Positions 36,053 through 49,339 are shown, counted from the first letter of the stretch. The stretch is 64,000 nucleotides of DNA from Annona cherimola (GCA_030490835.1 CM059972.1:32529452-32593451), one strand, 5' to 3'. Made by a program: numbers and translations. The notes: generated by a model from the sequence alone, not told the origin.

Positions 36053-36064
36053 GCTCTGATACCA
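36053..36064 (-). other. Primer-binding site of A
   Basis: TGGTATCAGAGC on the minus strand, five bases after the 5' LTR end (CCACA-GAGCG). It matches the initiator tRNA-Met type. Confidence 0.92.
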
Positions 36065-36454
36065 CGCTCTGTGGCACCCCCGACCGGGGCGCTGGAGATC
36101 CTTACTCCGGGATCGCTTTCTGATTGGTAAATGTGAACAGGATTGTTGCCCTGGTCACGTGGCGGAATTTTTTTTTTATATTCATACATAATACCTATAA
36201 CCTGTGAAAGGATGAGATAAACAAACCATTTCTATTTGATTCCACATGTGATAATTAGAACTTGTCTTTTTTTTGCATTCATAACACATTCATCAGTTAT
36301 TTAATTACAACAGAGGTTTCCTAGTCAGTCACGACTTCCTTTAAAAAATTCATCATTCCATAGATTTATACAAGAAAGGCAGTAACTTATGTAACCCTGT
36401 ACTTCACTTCGGTGTCTGTCTCGTACCTGTCTATAAATTTTGAAAAACATCACA

Positions 36455-36470
36455 TGAGTACTAATACTCA
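36455..36470. other. Conserved hairpin TGAGTA-N4-TACTCA (5' LTR of A)
   Basis: A perfect 6-bp stem with a 4-base loop, next to GTAAGCAAG, in the same context as in the other gypsy LTRs. The copy in the 3' LTR has lost one base. Confidence 0.55.
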
Positions 36471-38455
36471 GTAAGCAAGTCCTTTCATTTTGCAATAAAC
36501 ATTTTCCATTTCCTTTCTATGCATTTCATAAATATAAAAATGCAATGTATTCAAGCATACATGACATTTCTCACGGAGTGCTAGCCAGGCATCCATCACT
36601 TGATCCTACTCCCATTTCAGGGAGGGCGCCGTCGGCCTCAGCCTGTATTAGCGACTCGGTCATGCTAGAGGAGGACAACTGGTCCAATTACACCTCTCTC
36701 ATGACCTAATCCTCGTGCACCATGTACATTCATTCTTATGTTGCCATGCAACTTCATGTATAAATAATTTTTGCACAAATAATTTGCAAAAAAATTTCAA
36801 TAAATAGAAGTATTCTTTGGCACTTCAAAGATTATAGGAATGGTCCATCCTTAAACAAGATTTAAAAATATCCAAATCAAACTATTTATAACACATTTGC
36901 AATACAAGAAAAAAAATAACAATTTTCAAAAGATAACTTGCTTACCCTGTAAAATTAGCTTGTACCCTTCCACCTTTTCTTTTTCCTTTTTTCTATACAC
37001 ATAAAAAGGACCATTTTTTTCTTTATAATATCGCATTTAAAAATTTCTGGAACTTATTATTAAATTCCAAAACAGCCCTTCTCTTTTCACTATGTTCCAT
37101 CTTCTTATTTATCTATTAATTCCATACACATATAATAGCATTAATTTTCTATCCCTAATCCTTTATTACACTCTTTCCTAACATATATATTAATTTAGAT
37201 CACTTTCACTTAGTTTTCATATTTATTTTTGATTATTTCTCAAACTGTCCTCATTCGCTTGAAATCAGGCGTACTGATTTCTTGAAAATCTTGATTTGTA
37301 ATCAAATCAATTTATTTAATTATGAAATTTCTATAATACATATATAATTACATTAATTAACCCTCATAAAAATTTCATAAATACATATTAATATTATATA
37401 TTTATTTTGATATTTTCACTGTGCTGGACAGTGTTGCGCAATCAGGAGCAGCCTTAATCATGTTAATTTTAAACCATACTTATGTCATTCACAAATCATA
37501 TTTTATTTTTTTATAGTTATAATCATGATATCTTATACATCATATCAAAATTTCAGATTAAAAATACATCTAAAAAAATTATTACAAATAATTTACTACA
37601 GATGATCATGTCACCCGTTTCACCCTGTTTAAGTTAATATTCTCGGATTTTTAATTTTCAACATACTTACTTATTTTAGTTAAAAATTTGGTTTTTCCTT
37701 AATGATAATATAATGAGATTTTACAAAAATATTCATGGTAAAAATCCTTCGTCTATGATTTCGTTCATATTTTTGTTTCTTATATCACATGCCTTCCAGG
37801 TTTGAAATAACAATTAGGATTAACCTATTGCTTCATTATTTATAAATCATGTTTTAAACATGATTATAAGGAAATAAAAATCTGCTTTAACATTACTTAT
37901 ATCCAGCATTTTCCAGCCATATATTAAACATGATTTTAACATAAAGTAAAATTTGTTTAGGCGTTAATTGAATGATGAAAGCAGCTGGAGGAAATTCTTA
38001 TCTTATGTGATTTGTCAAATCATCAGTTAACGGTATAATTAAAGTATTAAATCATAATGAAATATCAAATTTACTGAATGATATCTGAATGGTATATATT
38101 CAGAAAATTAAAAAAAATAAAAATTAGTCTTACAATTTCTGAACTTAATTACATGAAACCAGAACCGAATAACTGATGTAAAAAAAATCTATTTGGATGC
38201 TATATATACATCTATAATCATATGCCTATCAATTTAACGTTATCCAAAATCATGAAAAACCTTTTTGCTAAAGCATGAATCCAGAATTTTATTAATGATC
38301 AACAGGCTAAGAAAATCAGATGGTGGTTTACATATTCGTTCCAAGCATAATCAAAATCTGAAGTATGCTAAATACATAATAAAAATAAATAAAACCTGAT
38401 GCTGCTGCTACTGTCCACTCCTCTTAATCGTCCAGCAAATGTCATCTGACCCCCC

Positions 38456-38463
38456 TATTTATA
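38456..38463 (-). promoter_or_regulatory. TATA box, 5' LTR of A
   Basis: TATAAATA then a G run on the minus strand. As part of the 5' LTR it is the one that would have driven the genomic transcript. Confidence 0.62.
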
Positions 38464-40598
38464 CTATGTGATTGACGGTGTGACCATGATTAACCTCTTG
38501 ATTAACCCAAGTCCACCGTTCAACGTGTTGCTGTAATGTTTTTTTATTTTATTGCAGTGCATGTAACGGTCCAAGTATTTACATCATCCATTTCTTGCTG
38601 CTAACGTTTCATTTATGTTGCCAGCGTGATTTGCCATGCATATTTTTTTAAACGGTTGATTTTAACATTAATAAATTAATTCATAACTGTCTATATACAC
38701 ACCTATATATTATGAAAAAATTTCTTATTAATATATATACAATTGCTCACAAAATGCGCATTTCGGAATTTTGAATTTTTTTTTATTTTTTTAATAAATT
38801 AATTCATATTTGGTCATAAAATCTCTTTTTAAAATTTTGGAATTATTTTTTCCAAAATTTCATTCCTTCATTAAATTGGGCATATTAAAATAGGTTACCC
38901 ATAAAATTTCACCTCAATTGGAGCAAAATACATATTTTAATTTAATTAAAATAGTATTTTGGCATAAAATTTCATTTTAAAAGTTTGTAGACATGTTTTT
39001 TTCAAAATTCAATCCATTCATTATGTAGGGTATATTAGAATAGGCTTGCTCCAAAAGTTTCATCTCAAATGACCTTATATACATTAAGTTATTAATTAAC
39101 TAAGAAATTATGTAAAAAAAAACAAAATATCAATGTACATGATGTAAGTTTATGTCATTGGCACGCTTTTTGATGCACTCAAGTTAGGTAATTTAGTCAA
39201 CTAGTTTTCATAATCTGATCCGTCTAGATTAGAGAGCACATAATTTAGTACTTACTATTAAATTCTCCTGTCCATCCTAGTTATACATGCTTACATCTAA
39301 TGAAAACAATAAGGATGAATATAAGCCTTTAGTTAGGACCCCTAATTGGCCAAAATTTTTCATTTATTTTTTTTTTCCATAAGGTCCATGAATTTAAACA
39401 GTCTCACTTAGTATAGTTCAGAATTTTGAAATTTCTTCCCGAAATATTTGTAAAAATTCATTTTCATAACTAATCTTTGTGGAATAATAAATTACCCCTC
39501 TAGTTTTCTTATAAATCTCAAATTTAACTTTTCTAAAATTAAATCCTCTTCTTGTCTCTACTCTAGTCAATTTTACCAATCAATTCTTTATTCTAAATTT
39601 ATAGTTTAATCTCATTTTTTTTTCTAAAATTAAAAATTGATTTTTTTTGTAAACACACATTTTTCTATATCCTTACTGAAATAACATATACACTGTATAT
39701 TACATGAAGCTTCAAATAACACGGGTTTCACAGTAAAGTAACCTAAATTAAGGACCCTTTGTACATCCTAAGTGGGTTGGATGAGATAATGTCCTAAGTG
39801 GGTTGGATGAGATAGCCCTAAATCTGATTTTTTAGGGTACATGTATGGAACGTCCAAACGGAAGCCAAAACGGGTGCTTTACATATGGATTTTGTTGCTG
39901 ATTGCTAATAAATAATTTATAGATGTTATGGAGGGTAAAATATCCTAGGATTAGGGCACTTTGAATGTCCAAAAAGGGCTTGGAATGATTTTCCCTAAAT
40001 ATGATTTTAAGGGCATATGTATGGAAACGTCAAAATGGGGCAAAAGGGGTACCCTACATGCTTAAGATGTTTCTGTTTTGGAAGCAACTAAATTATGAAT
40101 TTTGAATATGTGATAATACCATAAATTTAGGTTAAGAAAATCATTTTTAATAGCTGGAATTTATGGATTATAAATTTGTTAAGATTTAAGTAGTGAAAGA
40201 GTCATTGAAAGGATGAAAAACGGGTCCTAACATTGTTGTTTTGGAACCCTATGATGAAGGGATTGAAAATTCAAAATTAGAACCTAAATTAAATGTTAAT
40301 TAAGGGGTTTAATCATGATGACTTGAGAAATTTTAAGAAATGCCTAAGTTATGTATTGTAATATGGGTGTATGTGGAAGACTAAGTATGAAAAAGTGATA
40401 AATGACTTATATGAATTACTAAAATGAAAAAATGCATGAATATGTAATGAAATGCATAATTATGTTGTCGTATGAATGATTATTGATTATCTCAAATTTT
40501 GAGATTTATTTATGTGGCGCCCCAAAACTGAGCGTCACATCCTGAGCCTTACCTCAGGATCGTTATTGATTGGTAAATGTGATCGAGATTGTTGGCCT

Positions 40599-42316
40599 TG
40601 TTGGTCTCGAGTTGATGGCAATTACCCAAGAGGGGAGGGGTGAATTGGGTATTTAAAAATTTAAACTTCAATTAAAGACTTTACCCCGGTTTAGTTTAAT
40701 CCCCTTTAATAAGACAAATGGAAAGCAATAAGATAATGAAAGCAAAAATGGAAAATAGTAGACAAGATTTATAGTGGTTCGGACAACCTTCCCTACTTCA
40801 CTCTTCCAAGCTCACACTCCCTTGTGACTTGGGTTTCACTATGTATTCCGCGAATACAACTAGAATCTCCACTCTCTTTTAAATTCTAGCTCTAGGGGGT
40901 ATATACAACCAGAGCCTCCGCTCTCTTCTAGATTCTAGCTCTAGGGGGCGTATACAACAAGCAACACAAGTAGGTGACGAGTTCCACTCCAATCACAACC
41001 CTACTTTACTATAACTTGGTTTGAAACACCAAACTCAAACCAAGCATTAAAAACTGAATATCAAAATGAAATGAAAGAAATCTACACTTTACAAATTTGT
41101 ATAGCACGTTTCAGCTTGAGGAAGAATTTGTAGAAGCAACGAATCGTTTTGCGTTGAAGCAAACAGCAACTTTGAAGCTTGTTCTTCCTTTGAAAGTGTA
41201 TAGATCACTCGATTGTAGAGAAAAGTGGATTGAAACTCTTAGTAACACTTCTTTCCTCTTTTTCAGCTCTTACTTGTGTGTTTCCATATTTTCTTGAGTG
41301 TCTATATATAGAAGAGGGAGAATTTTGAACGTTATGAAGTTGGTTGGTGCGTAATAAATGTTCCGACGTTCAAAAATTCGAACGTTATTTCTCCAAGACG
41401 CAAGTGGAGTCGACTTTGTGTGCGACTTCGCCCAAGTCGCATGCTGGAGTCGACTTCGGGTGCGACTTCAGCTGTGCTCCATTTGTTCAAGTTGATCCTT
41501 GGGTCGACTTGGCCTTGGACTTGACCTAAGTCGCATATGGAGTCGACTTCGTGTGCGACTTCGCCCAAGTCGATGCGGAAGTCGACTTCGTTTGCGACTT
41601 GACCTTATTAACTTGCCAAGTGAACTTAAACTTCCTTGAAATGTCCTTTGCTTGCTTAACTTCTTCAGCATAAGTGTTACTTCTTAGATTTGTATTATTT
41701 GGAGTTTAGTATATTAACTTTGCAGAAAAAATCTTTTAGCTTCATGTCTAGGAATCTTGGAAACTTGAATCTTGGTATGCATGAACAGATCCAATATATA
41801 TATTATGATTTAAATGGATGAATTCATGCAACTTGCTTGCTTTGGAGTTGGATTAATCTTCATATGTTCCAAGTCAAATATTTAAGTCGACTTGGTCTTC
41901 AACTTGACTCAAGTCTGGCTTGAAGTCGACTTAGCCTTTGACTTGACTTCTGAAATTCTGCGCTGTCTAACTGAAGTCGATGCTGGAGTCAACTTAGCTT
42001 GCGACTTCACCCAAGTCGCATGTCGAGTCGACTTCGTCTGCGACTTTGGTACCTCTTGGTCCCCAATTCCAACGCTGGACAAAAATAGGCACTTGAAGTC
42101 GCTGCTGGAGTCGACTTGGGGATCGACTTGGCCTAAGTCGATGTCTGAGTCGACTTAGAGATCGACTTGACCTGCCATACTTCATATTTTTCATTTTTAT
42201 ATCCTTAAACAAAACACAAAGCACATTAGTAGCTAAAACTTACTCAAATTGTGTTGTTAATCATCAAAACACATGCTTGGGATATTTTGTATTCGATTTA
42301 TCAACTGTTTCCAACA
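40599..42316 (-). mobile_element. SIRE-like solo LTR I inside the 3' LTR of B
   Basis: 1718 bp reading TGTTGGAAACAG...GAGACCAACA on the minus strand, with a perfect TSD GGCCT (40594-40598, 42317-42321). The homologous site in the other LTR of B has no insertion. It shares the TGATGATTAACAACAC and AATTCACCCCTCCCCTC segments with LTR K. Two clusters of GTCGACTT / CGACTT motifs lie at about 41405-41605 and 41884-42172. No coding capacity. Confidence 0.9.
41405..41605. repeat. GTCGACTT palindrome array in solo LTR I
   Basis: Units of roughly 40 bp read AAGTCG...GGAGTCGACTT...CGACTTCGCCC. Each contains the palindromic core GTCGAC and outer AAGTCG / CGACTT arms. At least five GTCGACTT occurrences fall in 200 bp. 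A second cluster follows at 41884-42172. Confidence 0.75.
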
Positions 42317-42662
42317 GGCCTGTCACACGGCAGGTTTTAACGGATATTTATTAAATTAAATATATTTCATAGGAGTTTAATTCCTCATATATTCATCTTA
42401 TGCATATCTAAGTCATCTCTAATCCAATCATCATATAACAAAGCATGATGTTCAAAAACATTTCAACTTTCACATAAATCAGATGTCAATGCATGTATCC
42501 TCATAGTTGTCAACATAAAACATCAAATTATTTTACATCCATTCAACATAAGTTTTTCATAGCATAAAATTGCTAATGTTTTTCTATTGCTTTATTAATC
42601 TTGCACTTGCTCCTTTGCCTTGTCCTTTCTTTCACCTGTCTTTGGTTTGGAAAATAAAATCA

Positions 42663-42676
42663 TGAGTCGAAACTCA
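42663..42676. other. Conserved hairpin TGAGT-N4-ACTCA (3' LTR of B)
   Basis: On the element strand TGAGT-TTCG-ACTCA, after GCTTGTTTAT and before an AGACAGGTGAAAG segment. The other LTR of B has a mutated arm at 55529-55542. Confidence 0.55.
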
Positions 42677-44776
42677 ATAAACAAGCTATATTTATTTCAC
42701 AGGCAAATCATTTCAAGCAATATTTTGCATTTGAAAACATCTTGGAAAGCAATTTATACATTTTCAACAGGTATATCTTGAAAACTTAATTCCTGTATCC
42801 ATCACGGGTACGACATGCATAATGCAATGTAAAATCGTGAACATGTCCTTCATAGAATGGAAGCTAGCTAGGTGACCATCCGTCCATGTCTTCTCCCATT
42901 TCAGAGAGGGCGCCGCCAGCCTTGGGCATATTTTAGCGACTTGGCCACACCAAAAGAACACAATGAGTCCGCTTATACCTTTTAGGTGGACCTAGTACTT
43001 TGTGCACATGAACTTTCATAAAATCATCTTTAACATGCTAGCATGATTTTTCATTCGGAAACTTGGAATCACATCATTTTTCATAACATTTATCAAAGAA
43101 AATTTCATAATACCACAAGGTAAACGAAAATATCATTTCAACATGAATTTAACTAAGGAATGGCCGCCCTTAAATACCTCTAAAATATTTTCAATATTTA
43201 CATCAAACAGTTAGTACAAAAATCACATTTATTTAAAGCAATTTAGAAAAACAAAAATTATTTAGAAAATTTATTTGTTTACCTGCATTTCTTTAGCCTT
43301 CTAAGTCGGATTTTTCTTTGCCCTTGCCTACATGAGAATAATATAACATTTCATATATTCCTTTTTCTTGCATTCCATTTAGTTTTCTAACTCATTTTCA
43401 TTAACATACATCATTCATTTGACTTCTCAAGTCATTATGCATATATAGCACATATTCGTACATTTCATCGGTTCATACATAACATATTCAATCCCATAGT
43501 TAGGGTAACCATTTAATCACATAATAATCATCCAATAATTATTATTTAAAGGCTCGTTACCTTCCATACCCCATTTCTCACTTATTTTCCAAAATTCACA
43601 AGTGGGTGCTCATTTTAAGCACATGTTGTCGCCTTGAACTTCACTAATTAATTCCAAAAATAAATTAACATCATGAAATTCTAAACAGATATATAATCAT
43701 GAAATTCACCATATTTTCATGCATTTTTGCACAAGATTAAATTACATAAGTCATTTATCACCTATGCATGTCTATCCTTTCCATATGCTCATTTGGCAAC
43801 ACATATATAATGCATTTCACAAAAAATTTCAAGTCAGCAATTTAATCCATATTTCAGCATGACAACCATACTTAATTACCACTTTATTTAGGGTACTTTT
43901 ATAAAATTTTAATCCACTAATCATGGCTTTCCTAAACAGCAACTTTGAAACTCATTTTTCACACGTTTAACGTGTCTTTTGATGCTTAATCCTAAACAGT
44001 GTTATAATTTCGAATTTTCAGCAATTAATCCAACCTTTCCTAATCCAAATATAGGGTATTAACACATATTTAGCATCCATAAATAACCACCTCTCAAAAC
44101 AGCAATTTATTTCCCGTTTCGGGTCCCGTTTTCACTCCATTTGGACATCGTTTCATAAAATTCATGAAATCAGATTTGGGGCTTATCTTCCCAAATCATT
44201 TTGGGCGTCAATAATACCTTAACCCTAGGGAATTTTACTCAAAATAACTTCCATAAATCATGTAATCCCATTTTCATACCATTTTTAGCATCAAAATGAA
44301 GAAATCGGGTCATACATGTCACTTTGCATTCCATTCTTTCTAAAATTTATTGCTTAAGCTTAAATCAACATATATATTTCATTAAAACATGATTTATAGC
44401 TTAAATATAACACTAAACCAATACAGCAACTTATCATTTGAATTTAGGATTTATCAAGTTGAGTTTTCAACTCTTAAGTCATTCAAATCTTCATTTCCAC
44501 CACCTAAATCATTAAAATTCATTCATATAGCTTAATACCCATTCCATATTTAATCAAAGGGCATGTTGAATCATCATTTAAGGAGTTTTTAAGCATCAAA
44601 TTCATATCCAAAATCTTGGAGTTTAAAACTCAATATGGAAAGTTCAACTTAACACATCTACTTACTTGATTGATGCAAATCAAACCCTAGGGTGGAACGT
44701 GAGTTGCTGCCTTGGGGGAGAAGGGTTTAGCACTTAGAAAAATTTCTCAAGCCTCATTTCACATGGACGTGCCCCC

Positions 44777-44784
44777 ATTTTATA
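44777..44784 (-). promoter_or_regulatory. TATA box, 3' LTR of B
   Basis: TATAAAAT followed by GGGGG on the minus strand, with CCAAGGCA about 60 bases downstream. The 5' LTR has TATAAAAA at 57734-57727 and CCAAGGCA at 57666-57659. Confidence 0.58.
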
Positions 44785-46114
44785 GAGATGGATTTGATCC
44801 AACTGTGGGCTCCACTTGGGGCTGATTTTCCACAGCCATTAAATGTATGTTTATCCCCCTAAATGAGTTGTGCAAATTACAGCCAAGTAAATTTATTTTT
44901 ACCATTTTTCTTAAAGCCAAAATCTACTCAAGATCATGACCATACATTTGTCCCCTTAATCACGTCCTTGTTGTAGTCCATTTTCCAAAAAAATTTCCCA
45001 TTTTTAATAACCTTAATTTAAGGGTAAATTATACACGTAATAAACATTTAATTTAATCATTAATTTGGCATAAAAAATTAGCAAGAAAATGGCAGCAATT
45101 GCACATCAATGCACATCCAAACTCACATCATGTTGTCTACGTCTTTATCTTTCAATGTAACTACTATTCATAATTTTTTTTGCAGAAATTTTCATATGAA
45201 TAAATACCCATTCATGTGTCCCTACATGTCAGATACATGTGTGCATAATTTATAAAATTAAAAATTTAAAAAAACCAGCAGCAATAGCCCATGGACGTCC
45301 CTACATTGCCACATAACCTATGCTCACTTTCTAGCCCCTTAATGTGGACGTCCTTTGCTAGGATATTGTTTGGATTTTTGCATTTTATATTAATGCATAA
45401 AATATCATGAAAATGAGCTGCATTGGATGCCTATTTTTCCATTAAAAACTTGCATTAATTCCATGTACTCTAGCATTTAATGCATGTACCTTTGAGGTGC
45501 AAAAGTCAACTATGCTCACCTTTTCCAATTCAGGTATTTTTCTAATATATTATGCTTAATATAAACCTTCCAAAATGTGAATCTCATAATTTCATTCAAC
45601 CGTTTCAAATTTCATCTCAATCCGATTTTCCTAGCTCAAGTTATAGTCGTTTGAAATTAACGGTTGGATTTGAGATATGATCAATAAATCATTACACTAA
45701 TTTAATCAAGGATTTTCATAACTCAATAATTCCATAATACCAAGCCCAACATCATCAACTTCTATATCAAATTTCACTTGAATCCGCCTTACAGGCGTTG
45801 AGTTACAAATTTTCTAGTATTTTTCCACTAAACTTGACATTACCTTTTAAATCCTCATAATTCATATTAAATAATTTAAAATAGTTATCCATGATATATT
45901 TGCATATTTAAATCATCAAAAATTTACTCTAATCCCGTTGTCCCATATTAGCTAAAAATGATTACTCAAGTCATCATTGCTGATCCTTAACCCTAATTGC
46001 AATAATTAGCAAAATCACAAAATCATTCAAAATTCAATAATTTCACACATAATCACATGTAAATGTTAAATGTTCAATGCATACATTTGGGTCTTACATG
46101 GGTTGGGTTTCACA

Positions 46115-46127
46115 ATCCTCCCCCCTT
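46115..46127 (-). other. Polypurine tract of B
   Basis: AAGGGGGGAGGAT on the minus strand directly precedes TGTGAAACCC. Confidence 0.88.
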
Positions 46128-46139
46128 ATAACAGGTTTC

Positions 46140-46330
46140 ATCCTGAAACTGTCTATTCTTTAAATAACTGGGGTACTTCTGTTCCACTTTTTCTTTTAAC
46201 TCCCAAGTGGCTTCATTTTCGGAATACCGGTTCCATTGTATTTTCACGTACTCGATTTCTCGATTCTGAAGCTTTTGTACCTTCTAATCCAAGATTCTAA
46301 CTGGCCTTTCTTCATAGTTCAGATAATCTT
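46140..46330 (-). pseudogene. Chromodomain of B
   Basis: In the sense of the element the sequence reads VRILD, a stop codon, then KVQKLQNREIEYVKIQWNRY and EATWELKEKVEQKYP. It aligns well with the chromodomain of A (KVKKLRNREIEYVKIHWDRY). The stop after VRILD kills the full-length product. Confidence 0.8.
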
Positions 46331-46442
46331 GAATCGGTAGATTTTTAGCCACTAATACATGGGTCAGGTCCAGAATATATTTTCTAAGCATAGATATATG
46401 AAATACATTGTGAACTAGGGCTAACGCCGGGGGGAAGGCTAT

Positions 46443-47420
46443 TCAATATGCCAATTTTCCAATTTTCTCCAAAACCTCAAATGCTCTAATATACCTGGGG
46501 TTCATCTTTCCTCTTTTCCCAAACCTTGTAACTCCTTTGAATGACGTGACCTTTATAAACACATGCTCGCCAACTTGGACGTTCAAATCCCTTCTTTTAC
46601 AGTCGGTGTAACTCTTTTGCCGACTTTGGGCAGTGAGTATACACTGGCGAATAGTTCGTACCTTATCTGCCATTCGTTGAGACAAATCTGAGGCTAACCT
46701 TTTCTCTCTAACTTCATCCCAGTTCAATGGCGTTCGACATCGCCAACCATATAATGCTTCAAATGGAGCCATTTGGATGCTAGCTTGATAGCTATTGTTG
46801 TATGCGAATTCTGCAATCGATATATACTCATCCCATGATCCACCAAACTCCAAGGTACACATACGGAGCATATCTTCAATGATTTGATTCACCCGCTCCG
46901 TTTGTCCATCTATTTGACGATGAAACGTTGTACTAAACTTAAGTTGGGTGCCTAAGGTTTCATGTAAGCTTTTCCAAAATCTTGACGTAAACGTTGCAGC
47001 ACGATCCAAGATAATTGACTTTGGCATTCCACGGAGTGGTACGACCTCCTTATAATATACCTTAGCTAGCCTTTCTGCTGTATAAGTCCTCCTTATAGGT
47101 ATGAAGTGGGTAACTTTCGATAACCTATCTATGATTACCCATATGGAATCATTTCCTGCTTGAGTCTTAAGTAATTCTTCTATAAAATCCATTGTGATGT
47201 CATCCCACTTCCATTCAGGAATTTCTGAGGACTGTAGCTTTCTAGGCACTCTTTGGTGATCTGCTTTCACCCATTGACAAGTTAAATACTTAGCCATGTA
47301 TTCAGCGATCTTTCTTTTTATATTATTCCACCAATATGCTTTCCTGAGATCCTGATATATCTTAGTACTTCCTAAGTGAATAGAAAATGGCAAAAAATGT
47401 GCCTCCTTAAGGATTTGTTC
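46443..47420 (-). pseudogene. Integrase of B
   Basis: An open frame of 316 codons (47393-46443) starts in the zinc-binding region (AYWWNNIKRKIAEYMAKYLTCQ) and continues through WDDITMDFIEELL, IILDRAATFTSRFWKSL and IDGQTERVNQIIEDML to the C-terminal GKMNPRYIRAFEVLEKIGKLAY. The three catalytic acidic residues seem present. In the zinc-binding domain CLTC of A reads YLTC, losing one Cys. A stop at 46443 separates it from the chromodomain. Confidence 0.88.
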
Positions 47421-47596
47421 CTTTAACTCAACTGTATTAGGTATGCAAAGGTGACCATATTCCTATACATACCTTGCTCATCAGTAGCAAATTCAGACAA
47501 CCCCTTTTTCTTCATTTTCTCGACATGTGCATGTAGGTATGTATCCTTTTGCTGCGCAGTTTTGATCTATTCAAAAAGTGACGATTGTATGCATAA

Positions 47597-48838
47597 TTAT
47601 GATAATTTTTTCTGAACTCCTAGTGGACATACAATCAGTTCCATTTGTCTTATCTCTTTAAGTAATCCTTCCTCTTTAGTGATAAGATGCGCTAGGCTGT
47701 CATTTCTGCTCAATGCATCAGCTACCACATTTGCCTTACCTGGATGGTATAAAATTTCCAAATCGTAGTCCTTCAATAATTCGAGCCATTTCCTTTGTCT
47801 CATGTTCAGCTCCTTCTGAGTGAAAATGTATTTAAGGTTCTTGTGATCAGTGTAAATCTCATATCTTGCACCATACAGGTAATGCCACCATATTTTCAAG
47901 ATAAACACCACAGCTGCTAATTCTAAATCATGTGTGGGGTAGCTTACCTCATTGGGCTTCAGCTGTCGCGACGCATAGGCTATCACTTTTCCCCTTTGCA
48001 TCAATACACATCCTAATCCTTTTCTTGACGCATCACTGTAAACCACAAACCCTTTATTTCCTTCTGGTAGGGTTAGAATGGGTGCTTTTACCAACCGTTG
48101 TTTCAATTCTTGAAAACTGTGCTCGCATTCCTCGGACCATACATACCTGACTCCTTTATGAGTCAACTTTGTTAATGGGGCTGATAGTTGTGAAAATCCT
48201 TCGACAAATCTTTTATAGTAGCCAGCCAACCCTAGAAAATTTCGAATTTCTGTGATGGTCGTTGGCCTTGGCCATTTCAATATTGCCTCAATCTTTTGAG
48301 GATCAACTTGAATACCTTTTTCATATATTATATGACCAAGAAATCCTATTTGTTTCAACCAAAACTCACATTTCTTCAACTTGGCATATAATTTCTCTTT
48401 TCTCAATCTTTCCAAAACCCTTCGTAAATGACTCTCAGGCTCTTTCTCTATTTTTGAGTAGATCAGGACATCGTTAATAAATACAACCACAAATTGATCA
48501 AGATAGTCCCGAAAAATTCTATTCATCATATTCTTGAATACAGCATGGGCATTAGTAAGTCCGAAAGGCATTACCAAAAACTCATAATGCCCATACCTAG
48601 TTCGAAAAGCCGTTTTATGAGTATCAGCCGGACTTATCCTCAGTTGATGATACCCTGACTGTAAATCAATCTTGGAGAAAGTTGTGGCTCCTTGCAATTG
48701 ATCGAATAAATCATCGATCCTGGGCAGTGGATATTTATTCTTTATTGTAACTTTATTTAGCTCCCAATAATCAATACATAACCTTAGACTTCCATCCTTT
48801 TTCCTCACAAACAATACCGGGGCTCCCCAAGGGGACAC
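47597..48838 (-). pseudogene. RT-RNase H of B
   Basis: A single open frame of 413 codons covers RT and RNase [82 protein letters not shown], then RNase [36 protein letters not shown] and [15 protein letters not shown]. The RT catalytic box reads FINDVLIYS where A has FIDDILIYS, so one catalytic Asp is Asn. A GAT to AAT change (G to A) explains it. The frame is long but the enzyme would be inactive. Confidence 0.9.
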
Positions 48839-48844
48839 ACTTAG

Positions 48845-49300
48845 TCAGATGAAACCCTTATCCAACAACTCCTGTATTTGAGTCCTTAGATCATTCATTT
48901 CAACAGGTGTCATTCTGTATGGAGTTTTAGAAATTAGAGTTGTACCCGACATCACATCTATAGTCATATCCATTTCCCGTTGTGGAGGCAATGTGGTTAA
49001 CTCCTTTGGAAATACATCAAAAAATTTCCTTACCACAGGAATCTAATTAATCTCTACCTCCGCGCCTTTTTCTACATTTACTAATACCAGATAGGCTTGA
49101 CATTTTTGTCGGATCATCCTAACGGCTTTCATATATGATATCAATATATTTGATCTGTCAGGTTGCCTTAGTTTCCCAATGGCAATCTCCTTTCCTGGAG
49201 TTGCTTCAAATTGTACTTTATTATTCTTACAATCTATGGTCGCTCTCCATTGGCTTAGCCAATCCATACCCAATATCACATCAAATTCAGTCAAATTCAC
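48845..49300 (-). pseudogene. Protease C-terminus and RT start of B
   Basis: Two frames: MNLTEFDVILGMDWLSQWRA and NKVQFEATPGKEI (49300-49043), the C-terminal half of the retropepsin, and FFDVFPKELTTLPPQREMDM with PYRMTPVEMNDLRTQIQELL (49036-48845), the segment before RT. The active-site half of the protease and all of gag are missing upstream, where the sequence jumps into ORF1. Confidence 0.82.
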
Positions 49301-49339
49301 ATCAAATTCAGTTATTTTTACAATCTATGGTCGCTCACC

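Larger units (their letters stand above)
26433..39732 (-). mobile_element. Full-length Ty3/gypsy chromovirus A
   Basis: A complete 13.3-kb insertion with two LTRs of equal length (26433-30095 and 36070-39732, 3663 bp each) and a perfect TSD GTAAA (26428-26432, 39733-39737). PBS and PPT are in place, and gene order on the minus strand is ORF1, gag, protease, RT, RNase H, integrase, chromodomain. The chromodomain and the RT and integrase wording point to the Tekay/Del clade of chromoviruses. It inserted into LTR E. Frameshifts and stops make it non-autonomous today. LTR copies differ at scattered substitutions and small indels, so it is not recent. Confidence 0.95.
36070..39732 (-). repeat. 5' LTR of chromovirus A
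   Basis: Same ends as the 3' LTR. TATA at 38463-38456, GC-rich module at about 36621-36637, and an intact hairpin TGAGTA-N4-TACTCA at 36455-36470. Its outer end joins LTR E at the TSD GTAAA. Confidence 0.93.
40513..46114 (-). repeat. 3' LTR of chromovirus B (split by I)
   Basis: Minus strand reads TGTGAAACCCAACCC...GGGCGCCACA. It is interrupted by solo LTR I at 40599-42316. It contains a TATA box (44784-44777), CCAAGGCA (44715-44708), a GC-rich module (about 42905-42921) and the hairpin TGAGT-N4-ACTCA (42663-42676). Compared with the other LTR of B it lacks about 90 bp of C/T-rich sequence near 44695. Confidence 0.92.

Noticed and set aside
40761..41090. Gene-like region with splice-like motifs inside solo LTR I
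   Set aside because: The sequence is ordinary SIRE-like LTR with an exact TSD around it; short ORFs are not conserved in LTR K.
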